Part shown: positions 56,399 to 64,000 of the stretch, one piece after another | How the letters are laid out: each line of letters opens with the position of its first letter | How positions within the stretch are numbered: position 1 is the first letter of the stretch | Origin: Aphelenchoides besseyi | Lineage: Eukaryota > Nematoda > Chromadorea > Rhabditida > Aphelenchoididae | Assembly: GCA_024699855.1 (NCBI GenBank) | Contig: JAMPIQ010000001.1 | Location: 3,782,001 to 3,846,000, forward strand | Length of the DNA stretch: 64,000 nucleotides | Reading direction: 5' to 3' | The notes under the pieces: generated by a model | Told to the model about the DNA's origin: nothing | Databases searched by the model: none | Seen by the model: the letters and a program-made list of their open reading frames with translations, nothing else | Program-made: the position numbers and the translations under genes

Positions 56399-57069
56399 CT
56401 AATTATCTTTTATTTCAGAGCTATTCGTCGACAGCGGAACATCTGCTCCTAACAACGAGATTGAGCTTCCGGTTTCGAATTTACGTTTAAACGAAGATCG
56501 TGCGTATTTTTCAATTTACCAAGTGCTTGACGGCCGTTAACTTGCATTTCAATGACGCAAAATGGCAATCGTGGCAATGAAAAGATAATCACGGAAATGA
56601 AACTCCGTTTCGTGGATTAACTCATTCCAACGTAGTAGTAAAGAAGTCGTTGAGAGTTTAATCGAAGATCACTTCAACGTAAGACAAGAAACTTTTGATT
56701 AACAAACAAAAAAGTTGTTGTTTAAGAATATGGGACAAAGATGCAATGGTATGTTTAGTGAATGAACTAAACCTACTTGATAATACGTGATCTCGTCCAA
56801 CCACGAACAAGATGCCCGTGTCCAATTTGTCGGCAGTGCGTTCGGCGACGCAGTTTCGGTTGTCATCATTTTGGAGTTCGTTCAAGAACTGGACGATGTA
56901 ATGGTATTGACAGTCAAATGAGCATGATCGTCTTTTGCGTGAGTTCAAATAAATTTTGATGAAATAGTGCTGAAATGACCAATTGATCAAACTCTAAAAC
57001 CCGAGACTATTGTGACAATCGGACACGCACCAGCGTTCAGAATACACGAACATAATGGTCAATCTTCGG
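56399..57069. other. intergenic, no gene seen
   Basis: No coding evidence beyond short frames. Confidence 0.35.
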
Positions 57070-57644
57070 TCACGATAAGACAAAAAGGGCAGCTAGTTGT
57101 TCATTAGTCCCAATAGCTAAGATAAGTACAACAAGTTGAATCGAAATCTGCCATTGAACAATAGCGATTTTTGTAGTCGATTCATTTGGTTTGCACGAAA
57201 TTTCAAATACCAAGGGAGTAGACAGTGTGTGAGGCGTATGTCTGTATAGATAAAATGTCAACCGAATTTCGCTTTTGGTTTTTTGCGACTTCAAACGGAA
57301 GTAACACACGAAAGAAAAAGGCCATAATTTTTCATACCGATACCCTACGATTGACAACGAACGTAAAAATTTGATAGAACCCGGAAATCGTTGTTTCGCG
57401 AAATGTATCACTTTGTTCAAAGGTCTCGGTTGGTCGTAAATCGAATAACATCACTTTAGAGCAGCGCTTGTAGTTGAAACCCACGGTCTTCCGCCAGTAC
57501 ACAAAAATAATTACAGGCAGACCAAAAGTACAGCCACGTGCCAATAAGAATACTGTGGCACATCTCATCTACGAAAAAGCTTGCAAGTAGACATGAAGAA
57601 TTAAAAACAACAAACACGGTAATTAAACAAACGGAAAGTCGCAT
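57070..57644 (-). CDS. small secreted protein, family unknown
   Basis: Starts at 57644 with a strong signal peptide, MRLSVCLITVFVVFNSSCLL. The following exon structure is uncertain. One open frame gives GFNYKRCSKVMLFDLRPTET then FRETTISGFYQIFT; after an intron-like gap another gives IRLTFYLYRHTPHTLSTPLV, FEISCKPNESTTKIAIVQWQ and a hydrophobic end reaching the stop at 57070. The pattern suggests a beta-rich secreted domain with few cysteines. I do not recognise it, and the join between the first and second exons is a guess. Confidence 0.4.
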
Positions 57645-60600
57645 TCTTTCGGGATGCTAAATCGGATCGAAAGTTAAACGTCAAATCAATGTGCCGAAAT
57701 TCAAAACACCTCAAATCGAAGACATTAAAACGTCGGTTGGTGTGACTTTCGACTGCGGTGGATTAGCAGCTGCTGAGAATCGCGAAGATCAAATTTTCCC
57801 CGTCGGCCATTAAATTTGATCGCCAAAAGGTCAAAATGCGAGGTATAATGTTTCACTTCCACGGCTCAATAAACGCGAATAATCTCGGTCTTAGGCTGGA
57901 AAATTAGTTGAGCTTCCGCTCCATTTCGTCCACGACAAACAGAACTTCAAATGACCCATCGGGTCGTTTAATGTCGGGAAATAGGCGGCGTCATTGTGGA
58001 ACTGAGCAACGTCGCCGTCGTTCGACTATTTTGCCCGTCGTATTTCCGGCAACTCACTCGTCTATCTTGACGAGTTGATTATCTTCCGGTATAGGAAATT
58101 TCTTCTGTTCTTTTTGTTTTGCTGAAGGGAAATCAAGACGCACAAGAATGGCAGAGTAATCACCGGTTTGCAATTGACGACGTTACAGTAAACCGCAGCA
58201 AGAAAGCGGTCGTTTGGATGATTGAACGTGATGACATCACAAAGCACATTTTCTCTCGATTACCGAATCAATGCTGTGGACCGACTGTTAATCGTTTGGA
58301 TTCTAATTCCGCCTTCTATAATTTCTGGTCATTAGCACTCACAAGGATTGCATATAAAGAAAGAAGTTGATGACAGTCCATTCTCACGCCTTTATTGCGC
58401 AAGAGTTTTGAATTGAAATTCGAGATAAAAGGAAGTCACATTCCTTGAACTCTGTTCCCCTAGACAGGAAGTAATGAAGAGACCTCTAAACGTCGAGAAT
58501 TGTTTTAATTGCTGGAACCGAAATCTTGTTGAAAGGTGGACGTCTTTGCTTTGTACGTTAACTCAATTCTTACACCCCACGAAACCGAGCGCATTTCGGT
58601 CTCCATTGAAAATAAACAACGGAAATCAAAGTAACACAAGAAAAGCCCTTCTTCCATCAACATGTGTATTTCTGTCGACTAATTTATCGACCACAACACA
58701 AAACGACACGTCAACATCCGCGCAAGACCGTAAACCCGAAACTAATTTGGAGACTCGACGGCCAACTACACGACCGAAAACGAAATAAAAAATCACAAAC
58801 AACGTAGTCGCCGACCAATTTCCGAATTCCCGGTTGAGTCCTTGGAAGGCCACGAATTTTATGTTTAGTAGGCGGCACATGATTGAAAACGATGGAAAGG
58901 CGAGAGCAAATCGATACCACATGAAAATGTCAAATCGAAACCAAATTTGCCGGGTATTTTGACTCATTAATCGCATCTGAATTTACAGTATTCGAACTTG
59001 TCGACTGATTCGATTTCACATCTTTGTGTACACAGTCTATCAAATTAACTGTTGAAATTGGACGTAAAAAGTTGATTAACCTTGAGTTCAGCTGAATAGA
59101 CGGCCCACGCGTTTAATCGATCTGCTAATTCATTTAGATACCCAAAGTTTAGGTCCAAAAAGGTCCATGGGAAACGCAATTGGCTTAGAGATGAGAGTAA
59201 GCTTTTAAAACGTAAGGCCGTGAATTGCAAGACCTCGTAATTTAATTTCAATATTAGTTGTGCAAACATCAACTTCATATGTTCTTTGCAGTTTCATCGG
59301 CTGTTACCAGCAAGAAAGTGATTTTCGAGGATTCACGATTAAAACCTCATCCTCAGCCTTTCAATTTGCTCTTGAATCAAAAGTGCATGGATAAAGAAGT
59401 GGATTAATCATTGATCATGATCTCAAATAGATGTGCTCTCGACCACTACAATCGAAATGTAATTGCCGAATACATAAGGTTTGGAACAACAAAAGAGAGC
59501 AGAGTTAATCTTCTAGTTGATGACCGCATTCGACGTTAAAAATGACATATAAGATAATTACAATTGAATATTAACAAGAAGGTATTTTTGTACGGCTAAA
59601 ACGCTCGGAATAAGTGTGTTGAAGTTTGTCAACACAGAAGTTTTCAAGCGCGTCTAAATGGAAGCCAATTCAAAGGAACGGTTAGATTAAGGGGTTTACG
59701 TTGATTTATCCGAGGGTACAAGTCGTAAAATGACATTTGAAATCTGTGGATTAAAACACGAATACGGTTGTCTTGATCGTCTCCGATTACTTTAACTCCT
59801 GTAGTGGATAAGATCGCTTGTTGAAAACGAAGGGTTCTGGTAATACGCAACGATTTGTATTTTTAGTACTCACAACGTTTCTTGGAACGTTTGACACTTG
59901 AAACAGACGGACCGTCAGAGCGAAGGCCCGCATAGGGATAAAATCTAATTTATTAGCTTCGATATAAACTCCATTATTAACGGGTTTACGCCTCGTCATG
60001 CTTTTACTAACCCACGACAAACGACCGGAAGTTCGCAAGACCAACGAACCGAGCCGTGGTGGTCAACGATCGAAGAGACAACTGTGGACGTCGAGTAATC
60101 GACGTAAACTCTGCATTCCAACTGAATGGGCTTTTGCCAATAATAGGCGTTAAGCTTAACTAATCAGTGGAACCCGACAAAACAACTTTCTGAGGATATG
60201 AAAGTCGGAAGCAAAAATTGTAACTTTAACGCCCGATTGATTTCTGTTTGGCAGAAATCCAATCGAAACGCGGATTGCAAGTGTAACACAAAATGTTTTT
60301 TGAAATAAAATACGTGGTTGTATTCATGCGTTTAGAATCCTTTGCGTTTCCAGACTGAAAGTTTTTAAAGTACGTAATTCGTTCTCAAGAAGTTGTGCTC
60401 CATTTACTAACGTAAAAACCAATGGTCCAGCATTTCGAAAAGACGGAACACGACGATGGACGACAAAATTTGAACTTGCGAGTTCATTTCACAAAACGTG
60501 TCAGTTGACGAATTGAAATAAATGTAAAAGGAATAAACAAAGCGGATGACACTTGGGCGAACATCATTTAGTTGATGATCGAGATTGCGCTCTAGAAATG

Positions 60601-62999
60601 ACCAGCGAACGATCGTTTTTCTCGAATGCTGATGGACACATTCCGGCAAATGTGCTGACAGCTTTCCATCAGTCGGGAGTTCAAAGTCGAAGAAAAATGA
60701 CGAGCCGAACGATTTGAGTGGTCGAGCTCGTTGGTTTATATTAGAAATGGGTTACAGTTGGTGTCAATGCGAAGCTTATGTTCGTTGCTCAAAGAGCACA
60801 TCCCGTCTCGCGAGACTCATAAACGCGTAAGTTACGACGATAAATGGCCAAATCCCTTTTGGCCAAGCGGCACGTTCGATATTTTTAGTGGTCATCTTCA
60901 ACGCTCCAAAGAATTTGCAAAAAAGTCTGAGTCTATAAACACGAAAAGACAACTCTCAATTGATAAAGCAAACAGAGGTTAACTATAGAAGACAGCCTCT
61001 TTTTAAATACGTTAATGTTACACAAGGAATCAAAGGGTTTAGCGATCACTTTTGCAATTAGCCATTTAAGCAGGCACGCAAACTGATTCGAAGGTTTAGT
61101 TCGGTATTTCAGAGACATGTTGAAAACAAGAAATCGGGTAACAACAAGTAGCAAAACTACTTCAGATTAATAGCTTAAGCTTTTCGTTTGCAAGTTTTGC
61201 AAGAATTGGTTGTCGACAATCCCGTTTGCAACCGAAAGTCTAAATCTCAGTCGGTGCAGTACATTTAGTTGATTAGTTTGAAAATACAACCCTTAGCTGT
61301 CGTGCCTGGCACGTTCATTTGATAATTGCATCGTTCGTGCTCGTCGTTCTTCCGCGTGTTTCAGTTTCTTTTGCAAAATCTTATCGTTGAACAAACAGAA
61401 CGATTGCGCACAGATTCGTAAACGAAAGAATCCAAACACTCAGCTAATTGAAATTTCGGACAATCGCACTTTACGAAAATAACCAAAAGTGAAATATGAA
61501 AGAAACCAAGAAGGTAACAATCAGCAATCGACACTTCCAAATGCACTGGTCGTCGTCAAATTAAGCAACACACTCAGATACCGTAAACGTTTTGCTTACA
61601 GCTCTTTAAATTTACGCTTATCGGACAAAAAAAGCGAACATAAGCGTGAAAAAACACATTCAACCACTCCTACCGCATCCTCAATCCAAGTCCCGGTCTA
61701 ACGTTTTGGTTGAAACTACGTGGATTCTCGGAAATAACAATTTCAACTTGGGTTTTCGGACCAACACATTCACTCTTTTGGTCGCATCCAAAATGGGATT
61801 CGCGTACACCAATCGAATTTATCCGGACATTATCATCAACTCGAAGGAACGTGAAAGTGGACGGCGGATTTTGCTATCGACAAGGGAATCGACCGAAACG
61901 GAACTTGAATTCCGAGACAAAAACATCGACTTGTTCGATTGGGCTCGTATTCACTGTAAGTTAACAAACTAGTGGCTTACGATCTTCGAACATTGTTACT
62001 CCTTAATTTTCCAATTACACGCGTCAACGCCCTACCACTCGATAGCCGGCAGTTTGATTCGATTTGTGAGGACCGGAAACTCGAAGAATTTTGAAAGTTC
62101 GCAACGTTCAATCAACCGTTCGGTCGCATCTGACTTTTCGAGTGAGGAGATTAAATGTGTGGGCATAAACATGTTTAGGGTTATAGTTCTAAAATTGTAA
62201 ATTCTCAACAAACAGTCGTTGCCTTTGGCTGAAAGTGTTTGCCTTTGTCGACAAAATAAATTAAACGGAATTTTGGTTTTTCAGCGGCTAAAATGCGTCG
62301 ATAACATCGAACAATTAGACGCGTTAACGATCGAAAGCCGTCAATTCAATCATCGTCAACTCAATCATATGGCCAATGCCAGAGCAAGCATTCAGGAATG
62401 AGTGTCTGTATACTGAGAAACTACGTAGAAGCTGAATTGCAACGAATGTAAACGTTGAACTTTTAATCCAATGCACAAGCGAATAGTAGATAAACAAATG
62501 AGATCACAAGACAGATCTTTGATGCCAAATAAACGTTTTGTTCGAACAAACTTATTGAAAGCAATAAGATCGAGATAAGTTGCTTATGAGTCAGATGCGA
62601 ATTAAACATCATGTGTCTAAAAACAAACTGCTTCACAGGTGACAGCCAACCACCTTTTGCAAACCGTTGGCTTAAAAACGAACAGCCGCATTTGAACCAC
62701 CCGGTTGGTTTCGTGGATCAAAACTCACGACTGACGTGCATTCGGCAGTTACACTTGTTTTTGATAGGAACAAGCAATAAATCATTCTGATTTAAAATGC
62801 GGAATTTTGTTTGAAGTTAATGACTAATAAAACGATACGCAATCATTCAACCTTCTGGTTGACCGCATACATATCCATTGGAAATGTGCGACCAACAAAG
62901 AATGTACTGCACACAAATTGCAATCGCATCCGTATAACAAAAGTATCTTCGATGTGTTTATTTGGTCAAAAAATGTCTTGAGAAAGGAATCAGTCGGAA
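57645..62999. other. 5.3 kb with no supported gene
   Basis: Many short frames exist on both strands, some ending at donor-like GTAAGT (for example 61640-61953 on +) or starting after acceptor-like TTTTTCAG (62284 on +, an exon-like end RQFNHRQLNHMANARASIQE then stop). None forms a chain or domain. No rRNA, tRNA or tandem repeat was seen. Confidence 0.3.
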
Positions 63000-64000
63000 T
63001 CATGCTTTCTTCTCGCCGCCTTCTGCTTCCTAAAAACCTCTCAATAGGAGCTTGGAACAACAGCGTTCCACTCACCGGATCATCCAAATTAGTCATGTCT
63101 TTCGTGTTGCCTTTGTTCTTCTTCGCTGCCGCGGCAGGATTCTTGGAAGTGGTGGGTGGTTGGTCCGCGCCTTCTTTCTTCGAGTCCCAATCGCTGACTA
63201 CGTCGTCCATCTAAGCATCAAATCAGAGTTATAGTCAACAAAACCATACCGTTGGATAATCTCCTTTTCCACGCTTTTCCTTGCCTTCGTGAATCTTCTG
63301 CTAAAAACCAACTTTGCTCACGTGTTCGAATCGATAAACCCAACCGCTTTAGCATCCAACTTGATTTCCCTGGGTTTGAGCTCCGGTTTCTCCTTCTCGA
63401 TAGCAGTTTTGTTTTCTTTCGCTTCGGCCTTTGCACCTTCAGCCACCTCCTTCTTCGATTTCTTGGACTTTTCTTTGCCATCTACAACCGCGGGTTTGGA
63501 CTCTTCTTTCTTGTCTTCCACCTTTGGTGCAGCTTCCGGTAATTGTGACGCGTTGCCCTTGGCCCCATCTTTCTCCTCAACCACAACCTTCATTTGCTCC
63601 TGAAAATAATAGCAATCAGATGTCACCAACTTCTGTCCGACCTTCACTTCTTCCTTAACGACCTTCCCATCAACGCTCTTCTTTTCGACCTCTTCAGTTC
63701 GTTTCTCGACACTTTGAACCACAACCTGAGCTCCAGTAGCGGGGAGTTGAACCGGAATGGGTTGAACTGGTGGACCAGCAGGTGGTTCACTGACCATACT
63801 CACTCCAACGGGTCGAGGAGCATTGCCAGAAAGATTCTTAGCTCCAGCATCCTTCTTTCTCAAGCATCCAACAGCCAACGCAATCGATGTGCCGAGAGCA
63901 ATTACCGTAGATTTTCCAACTGCAGATTCTATCAACAATGACGAGTGAATTGAACATACCGAAAAACAACAACTCAGCAGTAAAGCAGTCGACCGAAGAC
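63000..64000 (-). CDS. Lys/Glu-rich protein with N-terminal membrane segment (5' end beyond window)
   Basis: On the minus strand a hydrophobic segment, STVIALGTSIALAVG followed by CLRKK, precedes a Pro/Val stretch (VSMVSEPPAGPPVQPIPVQL). A long Lys/Glu/Ala-rich region follows (VEDKKEESKPAVVDGKEKSK, KKEVAEGAKAEAKENKTAIE). Then come IHEGKEKRGKGDYPTMDDVV, SDWDSKKEG and a final exon ending NLDDPEAEGGEKKA (stop at 63000-63002) after a 46-nt intron. A 27-nt stretch (VTSDCYYFQ) ends in TTATTTTCAG and may be a tiny intron or retained codons. Composition suggests a membrane-tethered disordered protein. The family is not recognised and the start lies past 64000. Confidence 0.5.

Noticed and set aside
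63600..63630. 27-nt intron in the Lys/Glu-rich gene as an ultrashort intron
   Set aside because: The segment is a multiple of three without a stop, so it may equally be coding; introns elsewhere here are at least about 36 nt.

Overview
The window is animal nuclear DNA and fits a nematode best. Genes are split by very short introns (mostly 36-50 nt) with GT...TTTCAG/TTTTAG borders. The gene content also points to nematodes: a divergent nuclear hormone receptor, a DUF1647-type type II membrane glycosyltransferase, a LIN-10/X11 scaffold, a MAU-2 cohesin loader, and one gene pair spaced like a trans-spliced operon. I cannot name the species. Exon borders were read by eye from splice sites plus reading frame and family alignment from memory, so 5' ends are less certain than domain cores.

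Layout. 1-6.2 kb: 3'-truncated gamma-glutamyltransferase (-), a Costars/ABRA protein (+), a TMED7/3-type p24 cargo receptor (+) tail-to-tail with V-ATPase subunit G (-), then a replacement-type histone H3 (+). 7.5-16.6 kb: a TP53INP-like protein (+), an uncharacterised C2H2 protein (-), MAU2 (+) convergent with NOL9 (-), and a PRA1 protein (+). 17.8-24.8 kb: an 18-exon LIN-10/APBA gene (+). 25-30 kb: a multispan membrane protein (-) and a six-exon secreted DUF4773-like protein (-). 30-38 kb: sparse, with an ADAM10-prodomain relic, the glycosyltransferase (+), and a small CRIB protein (+) followed about 100 bp after its poly(A) signal by a Zc3h12a/regnase-like NYN ribonuclease (+).

39.5-50.7 kb is a decayed, repeat-rich island. 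It holds two broken short-chain dehydrogenase copies, a frameshifted RTE-type retrotransposon, two TA-flanked long-inverted-repeat DNA transposons, a dead serine-peptidase copy, a palindrome, and a second NYN locus whose catalytic core has been removed. 50.6-57.6 kb returns to ordinary genes: TMED2 (-), the nuclear receptor (+) carrying an inverted duplication in its ligand-binding region, a rhodopsin-class peptide GPCR (-), and a small secreted protein (-). 57.7-63 kb shows no gene I can support. A Lys/Glu-rich membrane protein (-) runs off the right edge.

Most genes are unrelated housekeeping neighbours. Functional links in the window are two p24 proteins of the same COPI/COPII cargo system, V-ATPase G and PRA1 in endomembrane traffic, and the CRIB-NYN pair.
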